Assembly: GCF_004348345.1 (NCBI RefSeq)
Contig: NZ_SMJZ01000007.1
Location: 1-64,000, forward strand
Reading direction: 5' to 3'
DNA: 64,000 bases
From: Nonomuraea longispora
Lineage (GTDB): Bacteria > Actinomycetota > Actinomycetes > Streptosporangiales > Streptosporangiaceae
The notes under the pieces are model-generated. The model was not told the origin of the DNA and did not search any database. It saw only the letters and a program-made list of their open reading frames with translations. Both the position numbers and the translations under genes were made by a program. Shown piece after piece: positions 8,234 through 19,053 of this stretch; position 1 is the first letter of the stretch; every line of letters starts with the position of its first letter.

Positions 8234-8923
8234 TCAGGTGGCCGCAGCGTGCCTTGCCGTCCCGTCGGACGGTTTGAGTCCGTCGGTGAGGGTGATCTCC
8301 GCCGCGATGGCGCCGGCGGTCGCCAGGCCGAGCCCTGCTCCGGCCGTGACGAGAAGATCCTTCAGCCGTTGGGTCCCGTGCTCGATGGACCTCCCCGCCG
8401 AATACGCTTGGAGCTGACCGTACATGTGCCCTCCCGGCCCCATGAGCAGGGACCTCATCGTGATCGCGGACAATATCGCCGCCTGCGCGAAGTGAAGGTA
8501 CTGACCTACCGTCTGAATGTTGGCGACCCACCTCAAGATGGTCGAAAGGTCTCGCGCGGAGTCGGCCGCGGTGTCGGACGCCACAGCGTAGGCCCCGATA
8601 TGCTCCCCGTAGAGATCGCGCTCCGGCGCCTGCCAGTTGTCCTGAGGAACGGTGTCGTGCTGCTGCTGCGCCGTCCGGCCCGCGGTGTAGACGCCCTCGC
8701 CGAGGGCACTCCAGCCGTCCGCTGCCTTGTGCACCCTCTGCGGATCGGTCGGCAGCGTCAGCCCGTATGAGAGCACCGTGTGTCGCAGACCAGGGAAGAC
8801 GGCCGCGCTGAACGCCAGCATGCCGAGGGTGAGGTACTGCAGATCTCTCAGGTCGACGCCCCCGTCGATGGGCGTCCACGTGCTTGGACCACCAGGGGTG
8901 GGGAGCTCAAATCCGTTGGACAT
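8234..8923 (-). CDS. WXG100/ESX-associated-type helical protein
   Basis: 229 aa, not clearly assignable. After a short N-terminus it has helical segments around a conserved-looking NWQAPERDLYGEHI patch (about 95-108). This resembles the Trp-containing turn of WXG100/type VII secretion substrates and their PPE-like relatives. A hydrophobic Gly/Ala-rich stretch near 190-212 (LVTAGAGLGLATAGAIAAEITL) could insert in a membrane. It overlaps the preceding 110-aa gene by 17 bp, so the two form an operon. The convergent YbaB gene supports an ESX-type context. Function is inferred from context only. Confidence 0.6.
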   Translation of the reverse strand: MSNGFELPTPGGPSTWTPIDGGVDLRDLQYLTLGMLAFSAAVFPGLRHTVLSYGLTLPTDPQRVHKAADGWSALGEGVYTAGRTAQQQHDTVPQDNWQAPERDLYGEHIGAYAVASDTAADSARDLSTILRWVANIQTVGQYLHFAQAAILSAITMRSLLMGPGGHMYGQLQAYSAGRSIEHGTQRLKDLLVTAGAGLGLATAGAIAAEITLTDGLKPSDGTARHAAAT

Positions 8924-9239
8924 GCTCTTCGTTCCCCGCTTCCGCGATCTCGTTGTTACGGGTGACCAGGTGCAGCCCTTCCCGGTGCTCGTACAGGCCG
9001 CTGACGGTGCTGCGGACCATTTGCTCGGCGTAGCCGACGATGTTGTCGTGCTGGAACGCGAAGGGGGCGCCGAGCACGCCCATGGCGAACATGCCTATGC
9101 GCATGCCCTCGGGCAGGCGACCTGCCGCGTCCAGGTGTGACACCGGAGAGGTGCCGTCGCGCTCGTCGGTGAGAGCGTCGCCCAGCCCTCTGATCGACGT
9201 CGAGTGATGTATACGTGGCACTTCGTCGCCCGCCAACAC
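8907..9239 (-). CDS. ESX-type (type VII secretion target-like) small protein
   Basis: 110 aa, probably the first gene of a two-gene operon. The GTG start at 9239 has GAGGAG close upstream. The middle is Gly/Ala/Met-rich (MRIGMFAMGVLGAPFAFQHDN) and the second half is amphipathic helix, compatible with EspC/Rv3615c-like type VII secretion-associated proteins paired with a WXG-type partner. It overlaps the 229-aa gene by 17 bp. No catalytic motif is visible. The family assignment rests on size, gene pairing and the neighbouring YbaB gene. Confidence 0.5.
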   Translation of the reverse strand: MLAGDEVPRIHHSTSIRGLGDALTDERDGTSPVSHLDAAGRLPEGMRIGMFAMGVLGAPFAFQHDNIVGYAEQMVRSTVSGLYEHREGLHLVTRNNEIAEAGNEEHVQRI

Positions 9240-9419
9240 TTACTCCTCGTACACGTAAGATGACTGCTTGGGTGGCAATAGTAACGATCTGGTGCGAGAA
9301 GCGCACGGGGTAGTGGTGGCATGCTCGTGGCTGCTCGACGGGGTCGCAAGCCGGCGGCTTCCACGACGCCGTTCGCGCCGTCGGGCCGGGGGTCAGAAAC
9401 GCGGCCAGCCGATGCGGCC

Positions 9420-9584
9420 CTACCAGGTGCCGCCGGAGGCGAGGTGGTCGGCTACGGCCCTCTCCGGGTGTGTGCGGCGCGGCAGCCGGGCCGGGTCCAC
9501 GGAGTCCGCGCCGAAGACGAACGGCACCGTCTCGGCGTTGTCGAACCTGTACAGCCTGGCCGGGCTAATACCGCCGGAGATCAC
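9420..9584 (-). CDS. Small ORF translationally coupled to meaB (54 aa)
   Basis: GTG start at 9584 overlaps the meaB stop (GTGA, 9581-9584) and reads for 54 codons to a TAG at 9420. The peptide contains ARLYRFDNAETVPFVFGAD and a C-terminal HPERAVADHL segment. It is not low-complexity and looks like a real folded or interacting sequence. I recognise no family. The tight overlap suggests it is made with MeaB. It could instead be a remnant of a longer gene that was truncated. Confidence 0.45.
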   Translation of the reverse strand: MISGGISPARLYRFDNAETVPFVFGADSVDPARLPRRTHPERAVADHLASGGTW

Positions 9585-10540
9585 TGACCCTTGAACACCG
9601 ACAGCAGGCGGTCGGCCGCGAGCGCGGGCGTGAGGTCGCCCGCGAGGACGTCGCGCTCCACCTCCTCGGTGATCGCCGCGACTCCGGGATCGTGGCGCAG
9701 CTCCGCCAGCAGCCGGTCCTGCACCAGGGTCCAGGTCCACCGCACCAGTTGCCGGCGGCGCTTGGCGGGCAGGTCGATCGCCTGCTCGTGGGCCAGGATC
9801 TGGTGCCACAGCTTGTCCAGCCCGTCACCGGTGAGGGCGCTGCAGGTGAGCACGGGCGGCGGCGTCGTGTCGGAGCGGAGCATGCGCAGCGCTCCCGCCA
9901 GCTCGCGCGCGGCCTTCCTGGCGGGGAGCTCGTGTTCCCCGTCGGCCTTGTTGACCGCGATCACGTCGGCCAGCTCCAGCACACCCTTCTTGATGCCCTG
10001 GAGCTGGTCGCCGGTCCGCGCCAGCGTGAGCAGCAGGAACGTGTCGACCATGTCGGCGACGGCGGTCTCCGACTGGCCTACCCCGACCGTCTCGACCAGG
10101 ACGACGTCGAACCCCGCCGCCTCCACGACCACCATGGCCTCCCTGGTCGCCTTGGCGACGCCGCCGAGGGTGCCGGACGTGGGCGAGGGGCGGATGAACG
10201 CCGAGGGGTCGGCCGAAAGCCTGGCCATGCGGGTCTTGTCGCCGAGAATGCTGCCGCCCGTCCTCGTGGAGGAGGGGTCCACCGCCAGCACCGCCACCTT
10301 GTGGCCCTCGCCGGTGAGCATGGTGCCGAAGGCATCGATGAAGGTCGACTTGCCCACCCCCGGCACGCCGGAGACGCCCACCCGGCGCGCGTGCCCGGAA
10401 TGTGGGGTCAGCTCGACGAGCAGTTGCTGGGACAGGGCCATGTGGTCGGCTCTTGTCGACTCGACGAGCGTGATCGCCCGGCCGATCCACGTACGCGAGC
10501 CGGCGCGTACGCCGCGGGCGTAGTCCTCCAGCGAATGCAC
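9581..10540 (-). CDS. meaB: Methylmalonyl-CoA mutase-associated GTPase MeaB
   Basis: 319-aa G3E P-loop GTPase that chaperones methylmalonyl-CoA mutase: it gates cobalamin loading and protects the mutase from inactivation. It shows Walker A GVPGVGKST, the AVDPSSTRTGGSILGDKTRM switch region typical of MeaB/ArgK, FDVVLVETVGVGQSE (Walker B/switch II) and the NKAD base-specificity motif. Length is normal for the family. The mutase subunits lie 2.5 kb away on the same strand, separated by an oppositely oriented kinase gene. A 54-aa ORF is coupled to its 3' end. Confidence 0.95.
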   Translation of the reverse strand: MHSLEDYARGVRAGSRTWIGRAITLVESTRADHMALSQQLLVELTPHSGHARRVGVSGVPGVGKSTFIDAFGTMLTGEGHKVAVLAVDPSSTRTGGSILGDKTRMARLSADPSAFIRPSPTSGTLGGVAKATREAMVVVEAAGFDVVLVETVGVGQSETAVADMVDTFLLLTLARTGDQLQGIKKGVLELADVIAVNKADGEHELPARKAARELAGALRMLRSDTTPPPVLTCSALTGDGLDKLWHQILAHEQAIDLPAKRRRQLVRWTWTLVQDRLLAELRHDPGVAAITEEVERDVLAGDLTPALAADRLLSVFKGQ

Positions 10541-10651
10541 CCGACTTACCCCTTTCTTCCCAGTTGATCAGCTTAATGTCTTACAAGGCTTGACATTTGC
10601 CAGTAGGGTGCTGGAGTTCTGATCTCAGCCGTCACAGGAGTCACTCCCCTC

Positions 10652-12979
10652 ATGCCCAACGTCGAACCCCTTCACGAGGGCGACCCGGCAGCGGTGGGGC
10701 CGTACCGGCTGGTCGGGCGGCTCGGCGCGGGCGGGCACGGCGTCGTCTACCTCGGCCAGGCACGCAACGGAACCCCCGTCGCCGTCAAGGCGCTGCGCGA
10801 GGGCATCGTCATGGGCGGCCGGCTGGTCAAGGACGTCGCCACCGCGCGCACGGTCGAGCCCTTCTGCATCGCGCGTGTGCTCGACGCGTCGACCAGCGGC
10901 AGGGCGTACATCGTGTCGGAGTACGTGGACGGGCCCTCGCTCGAGCAGGTAGGCCGGCACACCGGCGTGGACCTGCAGCGCCTCGCCGTGGCGACCGCGA
11001 CCGCGCTGGACGCGATCCACCAGGCGGGCCTGCTCCACGGGGACTTCAAACCGGCGAACGTGCTGCTCGGGCCCGAGGGCCCGAAGGTGGTGGACTTCGG
11101 CATCGCGGCGGCGCTCGGGTCGGGCATGAAGGCGACCAGCACCATTGTCGGGACGCCTGCGTACATGGCTCCCGAGCAACTCGCGGGCAAGCCGGTGGGC
11201 ACTCCCTCGGACGTGTTCGCGTGGGCGTCGGTGATCGTGTTCGCGGCCACGGGGATGCCGCCGTTCGGGGACGACTCGCTGCCCGTGGTGATCAACCGCA
11301 TCGTGAACGAGGAGCCGGAGATCGGCGAGCTGCCACGGCCGCTGCGGGAGGTCGTACCGGCCTGCCTGGCCAAGGACCCGTCGGCCCGCCCCCCGATCCG
11401 CGACGTCCTGCTCCACCTGACCGCGCCCCAGCGCAAGGGCAGGCCCTCCACCCAGAGCATCGCGGAGGGCGGGCGGCAGGCTCCGGCGTACGACACGCCG
11501 TACCAGACGCCGGCGCCTCAGCCCGCGAGCCGGCCGGCCACGAACGACACCCCGGACTGGCTCTGGGAGCAGACACCTGAGCCGGCCTCCGCCGAACCCG
11601 CACCGGGCACCGGCGCCGAACAGTCCACGGCCGCGCGGCAGGGCCCCGGCCAGGCGGCCGCGTTCGACACGCCGGGGGAGGCCGCCCGGTCCGAGTCGCA
11701 CGGCCAGGCCTGGGGCGAGCCGCCCGGGCAGGCGCGGCCCGAGGCGGCCGGCTCCCCGGCAAGGCAGCGAACCGACGATTCCGCGGCCTGGCAGCAGACC
11801 GCCGACCAGACCCTCGACCAGGACGCGTCCGCGCCCCTCGGCAAGGACGTCGGCGATCCCCCGCCCCTCGGCAGGGTGGTCGGTGAGCCCCTGCCCAGGC
11901 GCAGGACCAGGGCGCCACAGCAGGGTGCGGCGTCCGGGGACTCCGGTTACGGACCCGGGCAGGCCGCGTACCCGCCGCACGAAGCCCAGCCGGGCGACGC
12001 GCGGAGCGGCCCCGGCGAAGCGGGTCACGGGCAGGCGGGCCACGAGGAGGACGGCTCGCCGCTTCAGGCGTTGTTCGATCTGTCGCAGCCGGTCGAGTCC
12101 CCGTCCGCGTACGGTACGCCGCCGGCGTACGGGCAGGACAGCCCGTCCGAGGCGCCGGTCGGGTACGGGGCGCCGCTCGGGACGCAGGACGAGGGGCACG
12201 GCGGGCAGGGGCACGGCGGGCAGGCGCCCGAGGTGCCGGCCTGGTCGGAGCCGCCCGCTCCGTTCGCCGCCAAGCAGGGCCTCGACTCGGCGCCGTTCGA
12301 GTCCCAGCCTCATGCCACCGCGCCTCCTCACGCGCCCGAGTCCACGCACTCGGTGCCGACCGCGCACTCCTCGGCGCTCGTCGACGCCCTGGTCGCCGGC
12401 GGGGGAACATCCGCGGCCGCGCCGCCGCCGCGCAAACGGCGCAGGGCGAAGAAGGTGCTCATCGCCTCCGTCTCCGGCCTGTGCGTGCTCGCTCTCGGCG
12501 GCGCCATCGTCTGGCTCACCCCCACCACGCCCACCCAGAAGACCACGAGACTCGCCGTCGTCAGCGAGGCGCCGACGGCCTCTCCGTCCGCCACCACGAC
12601 CGAGCGGCAGCGGCGCAGCCGTACGGCCGACCCCCAGCCCGACGAGTCGACGGGCACCGGCCGCGCCACGAAGGGCCGGCTGAGGCTGGTCTACGTGCGG
12701 GCCGGGGGTACGAGGAACGGCGACTGCTGGGCCGGCGGCGAGGCGACGCTCCAGGCGCTGGTCGAGCGGACCGGGGGCGCGGTGAACTTCGCCTACACCT
12801 GGTATGTCGACGGCTCCGCCGTGGGCCGCGCGACGGCGGGCATCTCGCGCAACGGCCGGCGCTATCTGGCCGCGCCGCACACCCTCACGAGCTCGGGCGG
12901 CGTCCACAAGGTCACGTTGCGGATCACCTCTCCCCTCACCACCCAGCGGACCGTCTCCGTCACCATGTGCCCGCGTTGA
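10652..12979 (+). CDS. Transmembrane Ser/Thr protein kinase, non-RD type
   Basis: 775 aa. The kinase domain spans about residues 10-265: glycine loop GRLGAGGHGVVYLG, VAVKAL lysine, catalytic loop LLHGDFKPANVLL, DFG in VVDFGIA, and the APE motif. The HRD arginine is Gly, making it a non-RD kinase. A roughly 330-residue Pro/Gly/Gln/Ala-rich disordered linker follows. A single TM helix lies near residues 600-620, with a small extracytoplasmic domain behind it containing two Cys and a beta-sandwich-like pattern ending SVTMCPR. So a cytoplasmic kinase is tied to an external sensor. AGGAG lies 11 nt before the ATG. It is divergent from meaB. A homologous kinase is encoded at 22011. Confidence 0.9.
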   Translation: MPNVEPLHEGDPAAVGPYRLVGRLGAGGHGVVYLGQARNGTPVAVKALREGIVMGGRLVKDVATARTVEPFCIARVLDASTSGRAYIVSEYVDGPSLEQVGRHTGVDLQRLAVATATALDAIHQAGLLHGDFKPANVLLGPEGPKVVDFGIAAALGSGMKATSTIVGTPAYMAPEQLAGKPVGTPSDVFAWASVIVFAATGMPPFGDDSLPVVINRIVNEEPEIGELPRPLREVVPACLAKDPSARPPIRDVLLHLTAPQRKGRPSTQSIAEGGRQAPAYDTPYQTPAPQPASRPATNDTPDWLWEQTPEPASAEPAPGTGAEQSTAARQGPGQAAAFDTPGEAARSESHGQAWGEPPGQARPEAAGSPARQRTDDSAAWQQTADQTLDQDASAPLGKDVGDPPPLGRVVGEPLPRRRTRAPQQGAASGDSGYGPGQAAYPPHEAQPGDARSGPGEAGHGQAGHEEDGSPLQALFDLSQPVESPSAYGTPPAYGQDSPSEAPVGYGAPLGTQDEGHGGQGHGGQAPEVPAWSEPPAPFAAKQGLDSAPFESQPHATAPPHAPESTHSVPTAHSSALVDALVAGGGTSAAAPPPRKRRRAKKVLIASVSGLCVLALGGAIVWLTPTTPTQKTTRLAVVSEAPTASPSATTTERQRRSRTADPQPDESTGTGRATKGRLRLVYVRAGGTRNGDCWAGGEATLQALVERTGGAVNFAYTWYVDGSAVGRATAGISRNGRRYLAAPHTLTSSGGVHKVTLRITSPLTTQRTVSVTMCPR

Positions 12980-13008
12980 AGCGCTCCCCGGCCTCTGAAG
13001 GGCGCCCC

Positions 13009-13030
13009 CTCCCGGCGGATGCGCCGGGAG
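13009..13030. terminator. Hairpin terminator between convergent genes
   Basis: A 9-bp perfect stem (13009-13017 with 13022-13030) with loop GATG lies in the 84-bp gap between the convergent kinase and mutB. It probably serves both. Confidence 0.7.
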
Positions 13031-13063
13031 TCTCCCGAACCGGCCGGCCACGACCCGGCAGCC

Positions 13064-15207
<2,144 letters not shown>

Positions 15208-15211
<4 letters not shown>

Positions 15212-16956
15212 CGGGTCACCTCCAGGTCGTCGAAGGTCGTGCGGAGCACGGCCAGCGCGTCACAGCCCGCGTGCAGGGTGGCGTCCACGCCCTCGTAGTC
15301 TCCCTTCCCCGCCAGCCACACCTTCTTCGCCCCGGCCTTGCGCAGGGCGGCGGCGACGGCCGCGGCGTGCTGGTCGTACAGCTTGTCGCTCGAGCACAGG
15401 CAGGCGACCGTCGTGCCGCTGACGGCGAAGGCGGTGGCGATCTGCTCGGGGTCGGCGCCCGGGCCCGCGGTCTCGGTCTGCAGGCCGCCCGCCTGGAACA
15501 GGTTCGCCGCGAACGCCGCCCTGGCGGTGTGGACGGCCACAGGGCCGATCGTGGCGAGGAACACCTTGGGACGCTCGGCCTGTGCGTCGGCCAGATCGCG
15601 CAGTTCCTCGAAGGGCTCGGCGTAGCGCACCCGGGGCAGCCCCACGCTCCCGCCGTCGTCCGGTGCGGTTGTGCCGGAGGCCGACGCGGGGCGCAGGGGT
15701 TTCTCGTGGAGGTCGGGGTATTCGCTCACGCCCGTGATGGGCAGGCGCCGGTGGGCGATGTCGTCGGCGCGGCGGTCACGGGTGGCGGCGATCCGCTCGG
15801 ACACCGACCCGGCCGCCGCCGTGAGCCCTCCGGCCGCCTCGATCTCCTGGAACCAGTCCCACGCCCGCTCGGCCAGGTCGGCGGTGCGGCGTTCGACGTA
15901 CCAGGAGCCGCCCGCGGGGTCGATCACCCGCCCCGCACCCGCCTCCTCGATCAGCAGCGCCTGCGTGTTGCGGGCGATGCGGCGGGAGAAGGCGTCCGGT
16001 GACCGCAGGCGGGCGTCGAACGGCCGGACGGTGACCGCCTCGGCTCCGCCCACGCCGGCGGCGAAGCAGGCGAGCGTGGTGCGCAGCATGTTGACCCACG
16101 GGTCGCGGGCCGTCATCATGGCCGCGCTCGTCACGGCGTGCTGCGCCTGACCTCCGTGCTCGGCCGCGCCGCAGACCTCGGCGACCCTGGCCCAGAGCCG
16201 GCGTGCCGCGCGCAGCTTGGCGATGGTGGCGAACTGGTCGGCGGTGGCGGCGTACCGGAACTCGATCTGCCCCAGCGCCTGCTCGACGGAGAGCCCGCCT
16301 CCGGTGAGCGCCCGCAACTCGGCGACGCCCTGTGCCATCGAGCAGCCCAGCTCCTCGGCGTCGCTCCCGCCGGCGTCATGGTAGGGCGTCGCGTCGGCGA
16401 CGACGGCCCGCAGCCCGGGGAAGTCGGCGACGCAGCGCCGCGCCAGCCGGGCCCCGAGCTCGCCGGAGGCTCCCAGATTGCCGCTCAGCGGGGTGCCGCG
16501 GGCGGCGGCGAGCCCGAACAGCGCCTGCGCGGCCTCCTCCGCCCGCCCGCCGGCCTCCAGCACGACGGGCGCCAGGTCGAGATAGACGTCCTTCAGCACC
16601 GTGCCCAGCTCGCCCACCGGGATGGCGTCCGGCCCGACGACCAGCCACAGCGAGGTACCGCCGTTCTCCAGGTCGGCCAGCACGGCCTCGGGGTCGGCCA
16701 CGGTGTGCCGTTGCCGCACGTCCCATCCGGGCACGGCCCTGGCCCCGCGCACGTAAGGGGCCGCCCCTGGCAGGCCCGGATCTCCAGGAAGGTCGCCGGC
16801 GTCGTAGAGCGGGGCGACCGCCACCCCGTCGTAGGTCGGGGTGGACAGCGCCTCCTCGGGAGAGTCCGCCTCGATCCCGGATCTACGCAGGACCGCCACC
16901 GCCAGCGCCCGCCAGTCGTCGCGCGACACAGGCGCGAACCCCGCTGCCAGTTCCAT
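15208..16956 (-). CDS. mutA: Methylmalonyl-CoA mutase, small subunit
   Basis: 582 aa, homologous to MutB but without the cobalamin His motif (no D-x-H-x2-G in the C-terminal domain), as expected for the non-catalytic subunit of the heterodimer. The barrel signature [30 protein letters not shown] is present. The start MELAAGF at 16956 is preferred: the longer frame to 17004 would read into duplicated DNA belonging to the neighbouring gene. mutA and mutB overlap by 4 bp, so they are translated together. The promoter must lie in the 185-bp interval containing the 125-bp duplication. Confidence 0.94.
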
Positions 16957-16968
16957 GTTCGGATAGTA

Positions 16969-17219
16969 GGCGGAAGGCCGCGAACCGAGTAACCCAGGGT
17001 CCACCCCTACACGAGATCAGCTGGTCGGGGCCTCCCACGCCAGCCGCCACGTGATCGGGCCCACGATCCCGTCGTCGTCGATCCCCTGCACGCGGCGGAA
17101 GGCCGCGAACCGAGTAACCCAGGGTCCACCCCTACACGAGATCAGCTGGTCGGGGCCTCCCACGCCAGCCGCCACGTGATCGGGCCCACGATCCCGTCGT
17201 CGTCGATCCCCTGCACGCG
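16969..17219. repeat. 125-bp exact tandem duplication
   Basis: 16969-17094 is repeated exactly at 17094-17219 (126 matching bases at an offset of 125). The right copy holds the last 25 codons and stop of the amidase gene plus 48 bp of downstream DNA. The left copy (17017-17094) is a detached remnant of that 3' end, lying in the mutA upstream region. The absence of differences suggests a recent event. Confidence 0.95.
17017..17094 (-). pseudogene. Duplicated 3' fragment of the amidase gene
   Basis: The second, orphan copy of the C-terminal end (GIVGPITWRLAWEAPTS plus stop) created by the tandem duplication. It has no start of its own. It could only be read by a frame change upstream. Confidence 0.8.
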
Positions 17220-18971
17220 CTGGAAACTGCGGCACACGTCGCGCGACTCGGGACCGTACGCGCCGTCCACGTCGATGTCCCAGCCGCGTTTCCTCATCTG
17301 CGCCTGCCACGTGCGTACGTCCTCGCCGCGTGTCACCGGCGGATACCTCAGCAGCCGCCCGGGGAACGGCGGCGCCGAGGGCGGCGGCGGTGGCTCGGCG
17401 GTGCCGCCGGGGCGCGGGGCGCCACGCCTGACCCAGGCGTAGAGAGGGTCGCCGGGGCAGGCGGTGGCGTAGCCGTCGCGGTGCCCCTTGATCTCCTTGC
17501 CGGCGCGGCCACTGGCGCGCAGGTGCTCGATCGCGTCGAGGACGGCGTGCAGGACGCCGTCGGGCGGCTGGACGAGCCCGGTGCTGCCCACCAGCCCCAG
17601 CACGGCGTAGTGGCCGGAGTTGAGCCCCGGGCCGTTGGCGGCGGGCAGATGGTGCGGCCCGCGCCCCTGGAACACCTTCCGGTGCGGGCAGGCGATCATG
17701 GTGTTGCCGGTGAAGTAGACGGTCCCGTCCCTGCGCGCCAGCCAGCTCTGGTTCTCGATCCTCGGGCACCAGATCCGGCCGTCGTAGGTCTCCTTCCGGA
17801 TCGTCATGCCCGCCGCGCCGCGCCGCGCGGCCGGTCGCGGCACGACGTGCCGCCGCCTGCCGACGGAGACCTTCCACCCGCCAGGTCCGTTGCCGTCCGC
17901 AGGCGGCACACGGTGCAGCGACGCCTCCGACCCCGACAGCAGCACGGCCAACATGAACGCCTCCGCCGCCGTACGGTCCTCGCGCGCGAACCCGTCCGGC
18001 CCGTCCCCGCCCGCCAGGCAGGTCGCCACGTACAGGTCGAGCTGGGACCTGGTCAGGCAGAGGAGGAAGCCGAGTGCGGGCACCCCGCCGGGCGCCGCCT
18101 CCAGCAGCTCCCGGCCCGCCCGGGCCGGGAGGCGGAACGCGGCGCGATCGTCCGAGAGCGTCTCCCGCCATGCCCCACCCCGGTGGAGCCGGTCGGCGGG
18201 AGGGCCGAGGACCGCGTGGAGCGCTGCACGGATGCGCATGAGGTGCGCCTCGTCGTCCGGCGGCCGGTGGATCGCGACGCCGCCCCCGGCGCGGTCGACG
18301 GCCCCGGCCGTGCAGAACCACGCGAGCAGCTCGACGAAGGCGTCCGACCACTTCGGCTCGGCCGGCAGGTCGGCGCAGGGAGCGGCGATCGTGATGCGGT
18401 CGTCGCCGGCGATGGTCTCGGTGGTGACCCACCGGCGCTCACGCACGGTGACCGTACGGCCCGCCCTCGCAGCGGGCAGCCACGTCGCGCCCGGCCCCCT
18501 CCACCGCAGGGAGCCGGGGACGCGGCGGCGGCGCTCCACCGGCCAGCGGTGATGGGGCGTCGTCAAGGAGGAGTGACCGGCGCCGCGCATGCGGATCATC
18601 TCCCGCTCGCGCGGGGGGAACACGCACACCTCCAGCACGGGCTGCCACACCGACATGCCCGTGCCGTGGTCGAGGGTGAGAACGAGGTCGCCGGGACGCA
18701 GCTCGCACCAGGACCTCCAGCCCTGCCGGGTGAGGATCTCGGTCTCCTCGTCCACGCAGTAGCCGATGTCGATCCAGCCGTTGCCGTCCATGTGGTGGCT
18801 CTGGATGGAACGTACCAAGGCCGTGCAGGCCTCGTGGTCGGAGACGATGCCGGGATCGACCCTGCCACCGGTGTAGTGGACCTTCACGCCTTTGGCGGAG
18901 TCGAGCTGCGTGTAGTCGCCGCGTGGGGTGCGAGCGTTCCAGTCGCGCCTTGATACCAGGTCGATGGCCAC
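17142..18971 (-). CDS. Intein-containing N-acetylmuramoyl-L-alanine amidase (PGRP-like)
   Basis: 609-aa precursor. Residues 1-71 begin a type-2 amidase/PGRP domain (KVHYTGG with a probable Zn ligand His32; then GWIDIGY). Residues 72-423 are an intein. Residues 424-515 complete the amidase (VFQGRGPHH, SGHYAVLGLVG, and the GHRDGYATACPGDPLYAW end motif with Cys505). A Pro-rich linker follows (525-535), then a peptidoglycan-binding domain (about 545-605, TWQAQMRKRGWDIDVDGAYGPES). Splicing would give a 257-aa cell-wall hydrolase cleaving the amide between MurNAc and L-Ala. No signal peptide is visible, as in phage-type lysins. The GTG start has GGAG about 8 nt upstream. Its 3' end is tandemly duplicated. 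Confidence 0.9.
   Translation of the reverse strand: MAIDLVSRRDWNARTPRGDYTQLDSAKGVKVHYTGGRVDPGIVSDHEACTALVRSIQSHHMDGNGWIDIGYCVDEETEILTRQGWRSWCELRPGDLVLTLDHGTGMSVWQPVLEVCVFPPREREMIRMRGAGHSSLTTPHHRWPVERRRRVPGSLRWRGPGATWLPAARAGRTVTVRERRWVTTETIAGDDRITIAAPCADLPAEPKWSDAFVELLAWFCTAGAVDRAGGGVAIHRPPDDEAHLMRIRAALHAVLGPPADRLHRGGAWRETLSDDRAAFRLPARAGRELLEAAPGGVPALGFLLCLTRSQLDLYVATCLAGGDGPDGFAREDRTAAEAFMLAVLLSGSEASLHRVPPADGNGPGGWKVSVGRRRHVVPRPAARRGAAGMTIRKETYDGRIWCPRIENQSWLARRDGTVYFTGNTMIACPHRKVFQGRGPHHLPAANGPGLNSGHYAVLGLVGSTGLVQPPDGVLHAVLDAIEHLRASGRAGKEIKGHRDGYATACPGDPLYAWVRRGAPRPGGTAEPPPPPSAPPFPGRLLRYPPVTRGEDVRTWQAQMRKRGWDIDVDGAYGPESRDVCRSFQRVQGIDDDGIVGPITWRLAWEAPTS
17703..18758 (-). mobile_element. Intein (352 aa) with decayed LAGLIDADG-type insert
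   Basis: The N-terminal splice block is CVDEETEILTRQGW (Cys nucleophile, residue 72). Block B is LTTPHHRW (residues 136-143). The C-terminal block is YDGRIWCPRI...RDGTVYFTGN, ending at Asn423 and followed by Thr424. The usual penultimate His is Gly. Between the splicing halves (about 200-375) are two segments placed like a DOD homing endonuclease, LLAWFCTAGAV and AVLLSGSEAS. The acidic residue normally present in each LAGLIDADG motif appears lost. The insertion point is the conserved DIGY motif of the amidase, a typical intein site. So splicing looks intact, while homing is probably dead. Confidence 0.88.
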
Positions 18972-19053
18972 AGGTGAGCTCCGGGGGTCGCTGTCGGTGA
19001 CGACCGAGCGTAACGCGGGCGGCGCGGGCAGGTCCTGGAGATGGGGGATTTGG

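Noticed and set aside
7657-9239. Integrated prophage around the ESX-like genes
   Set aside because: No integrase, terminase, capsid or attachment repeats are present.
17017-18432. Long minus-strand frame ending with the amidase C-terminus
   Set aside because: It reads the intein region in a wrong frame and only joins the true C-terminal sequence through the 125-bp duplication. It is a frame artefact, not a second gene.
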